From contig NZ_CP136708.1 of the NCBI RefSeq assembly GCF_032925565.1, forward strand, positions 1,860,001 to 1,924,000: DNA of 64,000 nt, written 5' to 3'. A program made the position numbers and the translations under genes. The stretch is from Alteromonas sp. CI.11.F.A3. Lineage in GTDB: Bacteria > Pseudomonadota > Gammaproteobacteria > Enterobacterales > Alteromonadaceae. The notes beneath the pieces were generated by a model. That model made no database searches and was not told the DNA's origin. It saw only the letters and a program-made list of their open reading frames with translations. Of this stretch, positions 1 through 8,400 are shown piece by piece. Numbering within the stretch: the stretch's first letter is position 1; each line of letters starts with the position of its first letter.

Positions 1-203
1 TGCGTAATGCTTGCCATGGCAGCAGCGGCAGTACCTACACCAGGTAAAAAGACTTTGTCAGCGCGGGTGATCACATCTTTGTCGTCAGATACTTCAACGG
101 TTACACCTAAACGCTCTAGCGCAAAGCGAACCGATGAAATATTTGCGCAGCCTGTGTTCACAATGACAATTTTCTGTCTTTGCGATTTTTGTATGTCAGG
201 CAT
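1..203 (-). CDS. hisH: Imidazole glycerol phosphate synthase glutaminase subunit HisH (N-terminal part)
   Basis: Only the first ~67 codons are inside the window; the gene runs off the left edge. HisH is the class I glutamine amidotransferase that feeds ammonia to HisF in histidine synthesis. The N terminus reads [20 protein letters not shown], then NISSVRFALERLG and later FLPGVGTA, matching the family's VIxxTGxxNxxSV strand and PGVG loop. The catalytic Cys-His-Glu lie outside. The ATG overlaps the hisB stop by one base (TAATG), which indicates translational coupling and fixes the start. Position after hisB is the usual gammaproteobacterial his order. Confidence 0.9.
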   Translation of the reverse strand, partial: MPDIQKSQRQKIVIVNTGCANISSVRFALERLGVTVEVSDDKDVITRADKVFLPGVGTAAAAMASIT

Positions 204-1273
204 TAAAGCGCTCCTTTACTGCTAGGTAATGCATCGCCTTGTCGCGTAATGGCTTGACGTAACGCACGGCCAAATACTTTGAATAAACTTTCTACCTGGT
301 GGTGAGCATTCCCTTCGCTGGTGGAAAGATGAAGCGACAGCCCCATGCTTTGCGCCAATGAGTAGAAAAAATGCGGCACCATTTCAGTGGCCATTTCGCC
401 CACTTGGTCGCGACTAAAATCGGCCTCGAATTTAAGGTGAGGGCGGTTTGAGATATCCATGATACATTCAGCGCGGCACTCATCCATAGGCAGAGCAAAG
501 CCAAAACGGCCAATACCACGTTTATCACCTAGGGCTTTCTTAAGGGCTTCACCTAATGCCAGTGCGGTGTCTTCCACACTGTGGTGGTCATCTATGTGCA
601 AATCGCCATCTACGGTCACGTTTAATTCAAAACCACCGTGGGTCGCAATTTGGTCTAGCATGTGATCGAAGAAACCTAAGCCAGTGTGAATGTGTGACTT
701 TTCGGTAGAGTCTAAATCTACGCGCACTTTAATATCGGTTTCCGAGGTAGTGCGGATAACTTCAGCAATACGTGAAGACGACAATAAGATTTTTTGAATG
801 TGGTCCCAGTTCAAGGTTTCAGGGTTATATTGCAACCCTTTAATACCCATGTTCTCGGCAAGTTGCATGTCAGTCATGCGATCGCCAATAACGTATGAGC
901 GAGTGAAATCCACTTTACCTTGTTGAAGGTAGTCTTTTACTAGCCCTAATTTAGGCTTACGGCACGTGCAGTTATCTTCTTCAAAATGCGGGCAAATAAG
1001 CACGTCGTCAAACGTAATGCCTTGGCTTTTGAATATGGCCATCATAGCATTGTGAGGCGCATCAAAATCTGCCTGAGGAAAGCTATCTGTGCCTAAACCG
1101 TCTTGGTTGGTGACCATCACAAACTTAAAGCCTGCTGCTTTTAGTTTTAATAGCACAGGAATAACATTTGGCTCGAAAACCAGCTTCTCTAAACTGTCTA
1201 GCTGTTTATCTACTGGCGGCTCTTCTACTAACGTGCCGTCGCGGTCGATAAATAAAATGGCTTGCTGACTCAT
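203..1273 (-). CDS. hisB: Bifunctional histidinol-phosphatase / imidazoleglycerol-phosphate dehydratase
   Basis: A 356-residue fusion carrying steps 6 and 8 of histidine synthesis, the same size as E. coli HisB (355). Residues 1-165 are the HAD phosphatase: the DRDGT nucleophile motif has D10 and D12, and a zinc loop shows C94, H96, C102 and C104. Residues ~167-356 are the dehydratase, with [11 protein letters not shown] and [17 protein letters not shown] supplying the His/Glu ligands of the Mn centres. The fusion is typical of enteric and related gammaproteobacteria. The start overlaps the hisC stop by 4 nt (ATGA), and its own stop overlaps the hisH start, so the block is tightly coupled. 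Confidence 0.97.
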   Translation of the reverse strand: MSQQAILFIDRDGTLVEEPPVDKQLDSLEKLVFEPNVIPVLLKLKAAGFKFVMVTNQDGLGTDSFPQADFDAPHNAMMAIFKSQGITFDDVLICPHFEEDNCTCRKPKLGLVKDYLQQGKVDFTRSYVIGDRMTDMQLAENMGIKGLQYNPETLNWDHIQKILLSSSRIAEVIRTTSETDIKVRVDLDSTEKSHIHTGLGFFDHMLDQIATHGGFELNVTVDGDLHIDDHHSVEDTALALGEALKKALGDKRGIGRFGFALPMDECRAECIMDISNRPHLKFEADFSRDQVGEMATEMVPHFFYSLAQSMGLSLHLSTSEGNAHHQVESLFKVFGRALRQAITRQGDALPSSKGAL

Positions 1274-2346
1274 GCCGCTAGCTCCTTTTTAAATTCGTTG
1301 ATCAGTTGCAATAAACGCTGGTTTTGTTCTTCAGTACCAATGCTTACTCGCAAGCAATTTGTAAGGTTAAGCTGTTTAGATTGGTCGCGTATTAATAACC
1401 CTTTGCTCACTAAATATTGCATTAGCTCGCTGGCTTTCTCGTAGCGAAATAGCACAAAGTTAGCTTTTCTATCGCCTACTAATTCAAAGCCGTCGATATC
1501 AGCAAGGGCCGCTGCCAATAGGTCTTTCTCTCTATTGATGGTATCTACCTGCAACTGAATTAATGTCAGTGAATCAGTAGATAACGCTTGTGCAGCAATT
1601 TGTGCAACAGGCTCTGCAATAGGATAGGGTGCAATCACTTTTAGTAGGGCTTGAATAACTGGCGCTTGGGCTAACGTGAACCCGCAGCGAAGTCCCGCTA
1701 GCGCAAAGGCTTTTGAAAGTGTACGCAATACTACTAGGTTAGGGTAATCCGCTATTTCATTTGCCCACGTATTATCAGCGTCAAACTCAATATAGGCTTC
1801 GTCTACCACCACTAAAGCTTTGTCGGTAAAGTGTGTGAGGACCTTACGAATGTCTTCTCTGGCAACCTGTGTACCCGTTGGGTTGTTCGGTGCACAAATA
1901 AAGATAACATTAGCGTTATCAATTGCGCATACTCCATCAACGTCTAGGCTAAAATCGCTGTTAAGTGGCACCGTTGTAATACCGACATCACAGGTTTCTG
2001 CGCTAATTGCGTACATGCCGTAGGTAGGCGGGCAAATCACTATATTATCTTTGCCTGGGGTGCAGAAAGTACGAATTAGTAATTCAATACCTTCGTCTGC
2101 ACCACGGGTAACAATCAATTGTGAAGTATCGATGCCTGCGTAAGCTGCATAGCTTTCTACTACCGATGAAGGCTGACATGACGGGTAACGATTAAAGTTA
2201 CTTGCATCTATTTCATACTCATTGGCATAGGGTGATTCGTTTGCATTTAGCCAATCTTGGCCGCCTGAATATAAACGCCTTGCCGACTCGTAGGGCTTCA
2301 ATGGCACCAAGTTATCGTTAATGAGATTATTGATAAGAGTAGACAT
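1270..2346 (-). CDS. hisC: Histidinol-phosphate aminotransferase
   Basis: A 358-residue PLP-dependent class II aminotransferase that converts imidazole acetol phosphate to L-histidinol phosphate. The N terminus carries [17 protein letters not shown], typical of HisC. APNNPTG (about 152-158) and VVDEAYIEF (about 181-188) contact the cofactor. The internal-aldimine lysine is K212 in [15 protein letters not shown]. Length equals the E. coli enzyme within a few residues. The ATG overlaps the hisD stop by one base and its stop overlaps hisB by four, so it depends on the his promoter upstream of hisG. Confidence 0.97.
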   Translation of the reverse strand: MSTLINNLINDNLVPLKPYESARRLYSGGQDWLNANESPYANEYEIDASNFNRYPSCQPSSVVESYAAYAGIDTSQLIVTRGADEGIELLIRTFCTPGKDNIVICPPTYGMYAISAETCDVGITTVPLNSDFSLDVDGVCAIDNANVIFICAPNNPTGTQVAREDIRKVLTHFTDKALVVVDEAYIEFDADNTWANEIADYPNLVVLRTLSKAFALAGLRCGFTLAQAPVIQALLKVIAPYPIAEPVAQIAAQALSTDSLTLIQLQVDTINREKDLLAAALADIDGFELVGDRKANFVLFRYEKASELMQYLVSKGLLIRDQSKQLNLTNCLRVSIGTEEQNQRLLQLINEFKKELAA

Positions 2347-3677
2347 TATGAATCTCCCTTATCGCTAACGTTTGCTTGTTTTTGCATACCTAATTTTTGC
2401 ATACGCAGTGCTACGGCTTGTTCGTGTGCATCTAGGCCTTCAGCGCTGGCTAAGGCCATAATAGCGGGGCCTAAATTGCGCATGCCATCGGCTGATAATT
2501 CTTGAATGGTGTAACGGCGCATAAAGTCGAGCAAACCCAAGCTAGAATAGTTCTTCGCATAACCGTAAGTAGGTAATACGTGGTTTGTACCCGAGGCATA
2601 ATCACCGGCTGATTCGGGTGACCAAGGGCCTAAGAATATTGAACCTGCGTATTTGATTTTCGGCAGTAAGCTGCGAGCATCTTCAATTTGTACAATTAAG
2701 TGTTCAGGCGCATAGGCATTGCTTACTAAAATGGCGTCGTCTACTGAGTCAGCCAAAATATAGCGGGCATTCTCCATTGCAGGGCGAGCAATATCAGCAC
2801 GTGAAAGCGTAGACAATTGACGTTCAACCGCTGCTTTTGCTGCCTCAATTAACGTTTCGCTGTTAGACACTAAAATGGCTTGAGAATCTGGGCCATGCTC
2901 TGCTTGAGAAAGTAAGTCTGAGGCAACAAATTCAGCATCGGCAAATTCATCTGCTAATACCAATACTTCAGATGGGCCTGCTGGCATATCAATTGCCGCA
3001 CCATCAGCACGTAAACTTACCTGCTGTTTGGCTTCAGTCACAAAACTATTACCTGGGCCAAATATTTTATCGACTTGCGGTATAGAGTCTGTACCTAGTG
3101 CCATGGCTGCAATGGCCTGTGCACCGCCACAAAGATATATGGCTTCAATGCCGCATTTTCTTGCGGCATACGCAATTTCAGGGGCAATTAAGCCTTGCTT
3201 GTTTGGTGGCGTACAAAGCAGTTTGTTTTCACAACCTGCTACTAGTGCAGGCACACCTAACATCAATACCGTAGAAGGCAAAGGAGCACTGCCACCTGGA
3301 ATATACAAACCTACTGCATCTAGCGGCGTGAAGCGCAATTCGCAGTTCACACCAGGTGTAGTAGTTAGGGCAATATCACTTGGCAACTGCGCATCGTGAA
3401 ACGCTTTAATATTGTTAAATGCAATATCAATAGCGCCAGCCACTTCTGCGGTAACCGAGCTTGCTAACGTGTCGATGTTTTCTTGCGATAACACCAGCGA
3501 TTGCAAATCAGGGCAATCAAACTTACGAGTGAAGTTGATAACGGCTGCATCGCCTTCACTTTCTACGCTAGCGATAATCTCGCCCACGGTTTGTTTTAAC
3601 TGTTGGCTATTGGCCATAGCCGGGCGCGAAAGCGCTGTTTTTTTCTCAAGCTTTGATAGAGATGACCAGATAATCAT
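2346..3677 (-). CDS. hisD: Histidinol dehydrogenase
   Basis: A 443-residue zinc-dependent NAD enzyme that oxidises L-histidinol to L-histidine in two steps, the last two reactions of the pathway. Visible family signatures are the GLYIPGG nucleotide-binding segment, FGPGNSFVTEAKQQV, the DMPAGPSEVLVLAD stretch, the zinc-site SQAEHGPDSQA, the catalytic YAPEHL (Glu-His pair), and the C-terminal SGTNHVLPTYGYA. Length is normal for the family (434-445). It starts 13 nt after hisG and overlaps hisC by one base. No defect is visible. Confidence 0.97.
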   Translation of the reverse strand: MIIWSSLSKLEKKTALSRPAMANSQQLKQTVGEIIASVESEGDAAVINFTRKFDCPDLQSLVLSQENIDTLASSVTAEVAGAIDIAFNNIKAFHDAQLPSDIALTTTPGVNCELRFTPLDAVGLYIPGGSAPLPSTVLMLGVPALVAGCENKLLCTPPNKQGLIAPEIAYAARKCGIEAIYLCGGAQAIAAMALGTDSIPQVDKIFGPGNSFVTEAKQQVSLRADGAAIDMPAGPSEVLVLADEFADAEFVASDLLSQAEHGPDSQAILVSNSETLIEAAKAAVERQLSTLSRADIARPAMENARYILADSVDDAILVSNAYAPEHLIVQIEDARSLLPKIKYAGSIFLGPWSPESAGDYASGTNHVLPTYGYAKNYSSLGLLDFMRRYTIQELSADGMRNLGPAIMALASAEGLDAHEQAVALRMQKLGMQKQANVSDKGDS

Positions 3678-3690
3678 AATCTTTTGCCTT

Positions 3691-4593
3691 TTAGCCCATC
3701 ATTTTTTCGATAGGCATTACTAATATTGAAGAGCAGCCTAATGCTTTTAGTTTTTCCATCGTTTCCCAAAATAGGGTCTCAGTAGAAACAACATGAATAG
3801 CCACATGCTCTTCATTGCCAGACAAAGGCAATACGGTTGGGTTTTCCGCGCCCGGTAACAAGCTTTTCACTTGTTCTAGGTAAGCTTTTGGTGCGTGAAG
3901 CATGATGTACTTGCTTTCTTTCGCTAGCAATACACCGTCTACACGAGGCATTAGTCGGTTGATAAGGGTTTGCTTTTCATCGCTCATGTTGCCGTCGGCG
4001 CGTTGAATTAACACTGCTTTAGAGCGGAAGATGACATCTTCTTCAACCAAGCCGTTAGCTTCAAGGGTTGCGCCTGTGGATACCAAATCACAAATTGCAT
4101 CGGCAACACCTGCACGAGGTGCAACTTCAACCGAACCGGTAAGCATGACTGCTTTGGCGTTAATTTTTTGCTCTGCAAAATAACGCTCTAAAAGGAATGG
4201 GTAAGTGGTAGCCACTTTCTTGCCTTCCAAAGACTGAATGTTGGTGTAATCCATTTCAGTAGGAACGGCGATAGACAAGCGACAACCGCCGTAGTCTAAA
4301 CGACGCAATACTTCATAATCAGAAGGCTTGTTAGCCGCTTTGCGTTCTAACATTTTTTCTTCAAGCTCGTTTTCGCCAATGAAGCCAAGGTCGGCTACGC
4401 CGTCCATCACTAATCCTGGAATGTCGTCATCGCGAACACGTAACAAATCGATAGGCTCGTTGGTAGAATGCGCAATCAGCAGGCGATCACGAATGTTCAA
4501 TTTTATGCCAATAGCCTTAAGTAGTGCGATGCTGTCATCGCTTAAACGGCCTGATTTCTGTATGGCAATTCGAAGTCTTTTGCTGTTACTCAT
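3691..4593 (-). CDS. hisG: ATP phosphoribosyltransferase (long form)
   Basis: A 300-residue HisG, which couples ATP and PRPP in the first committed step of histidine synthesis. It is the long type: a phosphoribosyltransferase core (residues ~1-220, with [11 protein letters not shown] at the start, the [14 protein letters not shown] segment, and a PRPP loop in [14 protein letters not shown]), then a C-terminal ~75-residue regulatory domain that binds histidine. No HisZ is needed for this form. It is the first structural gene of the operon and lies ~60 nt downstream of the attenuator hairpin, so it is expected to respond both to feedback by histidine and to attenuation. Confidence 0.97.
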   Translation of the reverse strand: MSNSKRLRIAIQKSGRLSDDSIALLKAIGIKLNIRDRLLIAHSTNEPIDLLRVRDDDIPGLVMDGVADLGFIGENELEEKMLERKAANKPSDYEVLRRLDYGGCRLSIAVPTEMDYTNIQSLEGKKVATTYPFLLERYFAEQKINAKAVMLTGSVEVAPRAGVADAICDLVSTGATLEANGLVEEDVIFRSKAVLIQRADGNMSDEKQTLINRLMPRVDGVLLAKESKYIMLHAPKAYLEQVKSLLPGAENPTVLPLSGNEEHVAIHVVSTETLFWETMEKLKALGCSSILVMPIEKMMG

Positions 4594-4652
4594 TGAAACG
4601 TTCCTTACACGTTGTACTACTTTTTACTGTCTTAACGATTACGCCTAAAACG

Positions 4653-4681
4653 AAAAACCCCCGGAAGTTTCCTTCCGGGGG
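4653..4681 (-). terminator. his operon attenuator
   Basis: On the minus strand there is a perfect 10-bp stem (CCCCCGGAAG with CTTCCGGGGG), a 4-nt loop, and then five T. It lies between the His-rich leader peptide and hisG, so it is the transcription attenuator rather than an operon end. A GGAAG on the minus strand near 4726-4730 could compete for the CTTCC arm as part of an antiterminator; that pairing is inferred, not shown. Confidence 0.9.
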
Positions 4682-4746
4682 TCGAGAATTTTTTCTATCT
4701 GCGCCACTGAAAGGAATAATAGACCTTCCAGCACGAACCTGAAAGG

Positions 4747-4791
4747 CTATGCTTTATGATGGTGGTGATGTTTTACAGCGCAGTTAATCAT
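4747..4791 (-). CDS. hisL: his operon leader peptide
   Basis: A 14-residue ORF, MINCAVKHHHHHKA, read on the minus strand about 150 nt ahead of hisG. It carries five consecutive histidine codons (CAT CAC CAC CAT CAT) immediately before the attenuator. Known his leaders (Salmonella, E. coli) use seven His codons to sense charged tRNA-His: stalling there prevents the terminator from forming. The shorter run of five should do the same with lower sensitivity; that last point is inference. It is too short for ordinary gene finders. Confidence 0.9.
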   Translation of the reverse strand: MINCAVKHHHHHKA

Positions 4792-4825
4792 TTAATTTAT
4801 TTAAACCTATTTTTGAACGGCTGAA

Positions 4826-4854
4826 ACATTAACGGTTTGCCCCCAGATTTGCAA
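4826..4854 (-). promoter_or_regulatory. Putative his operon promoter
   Basis: On the minus strand TTGCAA, a 17-bp spacer and TAATGT form a plausible sigma-70 promoter. Transcription would start around 4818, some 27 nt before the leader-peptide ATG. Found by eye; no alternative as good was seen upstream of hisL. Confidence 0.55.
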
Positions 4855-5002
4855 GGCGAAAGTGAACTCTTTTTGCAGTTTGAGTCTAAATAAATATGTA
4901 TATAGTAAAACTTTTTGATCTGAGCCAATGTGATCGTTTTCCCTATTAGTTAATGTACGGGATGAAATATCACAGAATTGACCCTAACGGGTTGGGGTAG
5001 CC

Positions 5003-5428
5003 ATGAGTAATGACCTAATTTTTTCCATTTTACCGCGCAACACCAAAGTGCCCATCGAAACTGATAACCGGGTAAAAAAAGTGGCGCGCAGCGAAAAGTC
5101 AGAAGCGCTCAATCACGATGAAAAAGAGCAGCACGATGAAGTGCATATCGTTGATGAAATGGAACAGCGTGAACGGCACGAGCAAAACAACGAAAAGAAT
5201 GAACACCCGAGCGAACAAGAGAGTCGCCAACAAGGGGATCGTCAACAAGAGAGTCTTCAACAAGAAGACAGTCAAGCTAATACACAAGAACTCAAGCAAA
5301 AAAACAAGCAAGACGACAAATCAATAGGGCAGCAATTGGGCGAAACTGAAAGCCGCGAATTAAATACCGCAGATGCAACGGGCACTAAATTACCGCGGGG
5401 CATTAAGCATGTGGATATTACTATTTAA
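5003..5428 (+). CDS. Hydrophilic low-complexity protein, unknown function
   Basis: A 141-residue protein, not recognised. The first ~30 residues look ordered (MSNDLIFSILPRNTKVPIET). From residue ~35 to ~125 the protein is almost only E, Q, K, D, N, H and R, with loose repeats of the type QQE/QQG (EQESRQQGDRQQESLQQED). The last residues, LPRGIKHVDITI, look ordered again. No signal peptide, membrane segment or cysteine is present. This suggests a short conserved head and tail joined by a disordered or coiled linker. It stands alone, divergent from the his leader. The GGTTGGGG before ATG is only a loose ribosome site. Confidence 0.6.
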   Translation: MSNDLIFSILPRNTKVPIETDNRVKKVARSEKSEALNHDEKEQHDEVHIVDEMEQRERHEQNNEKNEHPSEQESRQQGDRQQESLQQEDSQANTQELKQKNKQDDKSIGQQLGETESRELNTADATGTKLPRGIKHVDITI

Positions 5429-5521
5429 CTGTGCAAGTGGCTTTCGGGTTCCTTCCCGTTACTTCTTATATGTTGCCTCAAAGTAACTCTGCAGAACAAA
5501 ATTACATTCAGTAAACTTATA

Positions 5522-5653
5522 TTATTTTCTGCCGCTGCTTTTAATTGCGCGCTTTAGTTCAGTTGGCAGTAAAAACGCATAACTGATAAACATAAGCGCA
5601 ATACCCGTAACGATAAATAAATCATCTGCACTTAAAGAAAGTAGCGTTGTCAT
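5522..5653 (-). CDS. Small single-pass membrane protein (43 aa)
   Basis: A 43-codon ORF not recognised as a known family. It starts MTTLLSLSADDLFIVTGIAL, continues with MFISYAFLLP, and ends in a basic tail, TELKRAIKSSGRK. This gives a short outside/cytosolic head, a hydrophobic span at about residues 12-30, and a positively charged end. The charge distribution and lack of stop codons argue that it is real. An AGG lies about 9 nt before the ATG. It is the only coding potential seen in the gap between 5429 and 5782. Confidence 0.45.
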   Translation of the reverse strand: MTTLLSLSADDLFIVTGIALMFISYAFLLPTELKRAIKSSGRK

Positions 5654-5782
5654 AGTAATACCTATAAGCGGTTGAGAAGGAATGTCATAATTCACAACCA
5701 AATATTATCATTTCGGTGGCTACAAAATAGGGGCTGGGCACTCAACTTTAGTTTAAAAATCAAGCGTTTTTAGACTAATTGA

Positions 5783-6076
5783 TTAATCGCAGGTTATTGG
5801 TGGTAAGCGAGGTGGTTGAGGTGGTAATTTAACGTCGTCACTAAGCAGTAAATCTAGAGCAAGGTTAACTTTCCCATTAGAACCCTTATATCGATCTGGA
5901 TCGTCGGTCTCTAAAAATAAGTCGTTCTCATACACTTGCTCATCAACAACCTGTTGACGCATTTCAAAGACTCGCGCTGAGCAATCATCCATGTCATTAA
6001 TTGAATGACAGCCGCTAGATAGCAGGCTGAACCCGGCAAGCACAAACAAATGAGAGCTTTTTGAACGCTTCTTCAT
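5783..6076 (-). CDS. Small putative lipoprotein, unknown function
   Basis: A 97-residue protein with a basic start (MKKRSKSSH), a hydrophobic stretch, and a lipobox LSSGC that would make C23 the acylated residue. The mature part is short and acidic (MDDCSARVFEMRQQ; VYENDLFLETDDPDRY) and ends in a proline-rich tail, PPQPPRLPPITCD. It has one further Cys near each end of the mature part. No family recognised. It stands alone, with ~90 bp to the GNAT gene behind it. Confidence 0.6.
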   Translation of the reverse strand: MKKRSKSSHLFVLAGFSLLSSGCHSINDMDDCSARVFEMRQQVVDEQVYENDLFLETDDPDRYKGSNGKVNLALDLLLSDDVKLPPQPPRLPPITCD

Positions 6077-6173
6077 AAAATACCATTCCCTTTTTTATGT
6101 AACCTTTAACTTCTAGGTTTGTACACAATTTACTTAATAGCGAACTTGAACATTAAGAAAGCTTCTTAAATCC

Positions 6174-6668
6174 CTAATTGTGAAGGCTCAACTGCCAATA
6201 CCCAACATCTAACCATTCACCAAATTTAAACCCGACCTTAGGGAAATGTGCCACTTTTTTCATACCTAATTTTTCGTGTAAACCAACGCTGGCTGAGTTA
6301 GGTAACGTTATACCACCGATTACACTGTTGATACCCAGAAGTTTGAGTTTATCTAAAAGTACTTCATATAGTTCAGTGCCTAACCCTTTTCCTTGGGCTT
6401 CGTTAGAAAGGTAAATCGTAGACTCTACAGAAAAACGATAAGCCGTCCTTTCTTTCCATTTAGTCGCATATGCATACCCTATAACTGCTTCGTCTTCGAC
6501 TGCAACTATCCATGGTAAGGTAGATTCTGACACTTTCCTCAATCTCTTAGACATTTCTTCGCTTGAAACTTCAGTTTCTTCGAAAGTTATACAGGTATTA
6601 GCAACATAGAAATTATAGATTTCAGCTATTTTGGGCGAGTCTTCTAAAACCGCATCTCTAATAATCAT
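6174..6668 (-). CDS. GNAT N-acetyltransferase (phosphinothricin acetyltransferase-like)
   Basis: A 164-residue acetyl-CoA-dependent N-acetyltransferase. It begins MIIRDAVLEDSPKIAEIYNFYV and contains the TCITFEETEVS segment and a Y-A-(Y/T) strand that are typical of the Pat/Bar subgroup. The acetyl-CoA loop is STIYLSNEAQGKGLGTELYEVLL, i.e. the Q/R-x-x-G-x-G/A form. Natural substrates of this subgroup vary (methionine sulfone, glutamate analogues), so the substrate is not assigned. An upstream in-frame start would add 8 residues, but a GGAG lies 6 nt before the ATG chosen here. Confidence 0.85.
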   Translation of the reverse strand: MIIRDAVLEDSPKIAEIYNFYVANTCITFEETEVSSEEMSKRLRKVSESTLPWIVAVEDEAVIGYAYATKWKERTAYRFSVESTIYLSNEAQGKGLGTELYEVLLDKLKLLGINSVIGGITLPNSASVGLHEKLGMKKVAHFPKVGFKFGEWLDVGYWQLSLHN

Positions 6669-6723
6669 GAAGTCTCCAAGCAGTAAAAGCACATTAAAAG
6701 AACAACAATAGGGCGTATTTCAC

Positions 6724-7323
6724 TTAATCTTCGCGAGCAACATTCATCAGACAGAAGGCTAGAAGCAAGGTTGCGAGTACACCAAACCCACCAGCAACCG
6801 CCGAAGGTAAGAAGGCGTTACGGCCAAATACAATTAATATCCCATTGGCGAGCATAGCAACAATACCCACTAGCGCAGTAACTCCACCTAAAGGCTTAGC
6901 ACCATCTTGCATTTTTGCGATGCCAAAAATAAGTGCCGCAAAACCTAGCAAGAGCTTTGCTGCGTAATAGATCATGAAAGACAAGGCCACTACTGCACCC
7001 GCTAATGGCCCTAGGCTTTCGTTTTGCGTTGCAGCTTCGCGAAATGGTGTAAACAGAGTAAGACCGACACTCACTTGTACCAAGTTAAGCGCTGCACTAA
7101 ATGCAATGGCAGACCATCCTACGTGGTAATGTTTTGCGCGCACCATCGCGGCGCCAGCAAATGCCATAAGGAAGGTAAAAAGAATACTTTCCGTTCCCCA
7201 GAATAGCTGGCGTGGAAAATCGATGTCGGCCACGCGAAGTAGGGTGTAAATCGCCTGCGTAGCGGCCAGTAAAAAGAGTAAATACGACGTAACCCTAACC
7301 GTGTGTTTATTTGTAAAATCCAT
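6724..7323 (-). CDS. Integral membrane protein, unknown function
   Basis: A 199-residue, strongly hydrophobic protein with about six predicted membrane spans (near residues 10-28, 42-60, 70-90, 105-130, 140-160 and 172-193). After the start MDFTNKHTVRVTSYLLFLL there are few charged residues except in short loops; GRNAF precedes the last span. No catalytic or transport motif was recognised. It is preceded on its strand by a ~340-bp gap and followed after ~50 bp by the GNAT gene; there is no clear operon partner. Confidence 0.6.
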   Translation of the reverse strand: MDFTNKHTVRVTSYLLFLLAATQAIYTLLRVADIDFPRQLFWGTESILFTFLMAFAGAAMVRAKHYHVGWSAIAFSAALNLVQVSVGLTLFTPFREAATQNESLGPLAGAVVALSFMIYYAAKLLLGFAALIFGIAKMQDGAKPLGGVTALVGIVAMLANGILIVFGRNAFLPSAVAGGFGVLATLLLAFCLMNVARED

Positions 7324-7596
7324 GGTTTCCCTTTGTGTGTTTGTCTAAGACTGCTCAAGGTCAATTATTGATGTTTTAAAAGACGTTAACCTAGTTCAAC
7401 GCTTCAAATAAGGTGTCGCGTGCGTGTTGATCTATAATCGCTGAATGGTGATGCGAAGGCAGAGCCTGAAATTTTCTCAGTACTAATATGTTGTATTTTG
7501 GTAATGAAATCAACGTTCGAGATTGGTAGCAGAGTATAAGCGTAATATTGCGATATGAAGCTTGCTACATACAGGTAGGTTGGGGGGGCGATTTTT

Positions 7597-7642
7597 AAAA
7601 ACTGGCGCTGAACTTTTAAAAATTTAAAAGGGTCAGCACCAG
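7597..7642 (-). terminator. Hairpin and T-tract after the SYLF lipoprotein gene
   Basis: Read on the minus strand, CTGGTGCTGA (7642-7633) pairs with TCAGCGCCAG (7611-7602) with one G-U. An inner AT-rich stem (TTTTAAA with TTTAAAA) and then TTTTT follow. It lies 26 nt after the SYLF gene stop, so it can serve as its terminator. The GGTGCTGACC-type arm also resembles degenerate REP-like hairpins. The remainder of the gap 7324-7596 shows no gene; a run of seven G lies near 7582. Confidence 0.55.
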
Positions 7643-7667
7643 GTTATTATTGTTAACTCAGTTTCAA

Positions 7668-8240
7668 TTAGTTAAGTTCTTTATCTACCCAAAACTTGGT
7701 ACCTTTCACGGTAGCTTGTAGGGCTAAACCACTTTCAGTCATGGTGTACACAGTAACATTGCCTAAATAGCCTTCGCCTTCTGCTGACATGCCTTTGTTA
7801 CCCGCTTTAGCCGCAGCATCAGCGTTGCCACCTACTGTCCAACCATTTTCGATAAAGTAGTTCATGGCTTTTTGCGTGTGGAAAACCATCACAACGCGGT
7901 AGTCTTTCGCACCTAGTCCAAGACCAACACCGCCTTCGGCCATATTCATGTAAGTTTTCGTGCCAGTAACTTGGTTGTTCACTACACCGTAACCCGTACC
8001 GGCCGCAAAGAAAATGACGTTAATATTTGCATTCGTGAATACCGCGTAGCCTGCTGCATCTCGCACTTGAGAGCGGGTATCTGGCTTTTCAGTGTATAGC
8101 CTTGCTAAGGCGTTTTGCTGCATATCTAATATAGCTTGTCGCTTTTCCGCAACACTACCGTCACCCATTGAGGCGCAGCCAGTTACAGCCAGTAAAACTA
8201 AACCTACCAACGAAAATGAAGTTAAGCTTTTGAAATTCAT
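7668..8240 (-). CDS. SYLF (Ysc84-like) domain lipoprotein
   Basis: A 190-residue exported lipoprotein. The signal peptide ends in AVTGC, so C22 is the likely lipidation site. The mature part (about 40-188) matches the SYLF/Ysc84 lipid-binding domain: DAAGYAVFTN, GTGYGVVNN, GGVGLGLGAKDYRVVMVF and a C-terminal GLALQATVKGTKFW. In eukaryotes the domain binds phosphoinositides; the role of bacterial members is not well defined. The gene stands alone, with a hairpin terminator behind it. The length is normal for bacterial homologues. Confidence 0.85.
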   Translation of the reverse strand: MNFKSLTSFSLVGLVLLAVTGCASMGDGSVAEKRQAILDMQQNALARLYTEKPDTRSQVRDAAGYAVFTNANINVIFFAAGTGYGVVNNQVTGTKTYMNMAEGGVGLGLGAKDYRVVMVFHTQKAMNYFIENGWTVGGNADAAAKAGNKGMSAEGEGYLGNVTVYTMTESGLALQATVKGTKFWVDKELN

Positions 8241-8400
8241 ATTTTTTCCTTTGATTCAATTTTAAAACGTACTATCTAAACTTTGGGCTCAGGTATTAAA
8301 GAAACCTAAGCGGGTCGGTTTAATCGTTTATTGCGTGTCATTACAATCCTAGTACGCAAAAAATGTGCTCAAAGGTTAGTTTTGAATGTAAATGTAATTG

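Noticed and set aside
3028..3399. A 123-codon plus-strand ORF opposite hisD
   Set aside because: It is a shadow of the well-conserved hisD frame, with no ribosome site and no family resemblance.
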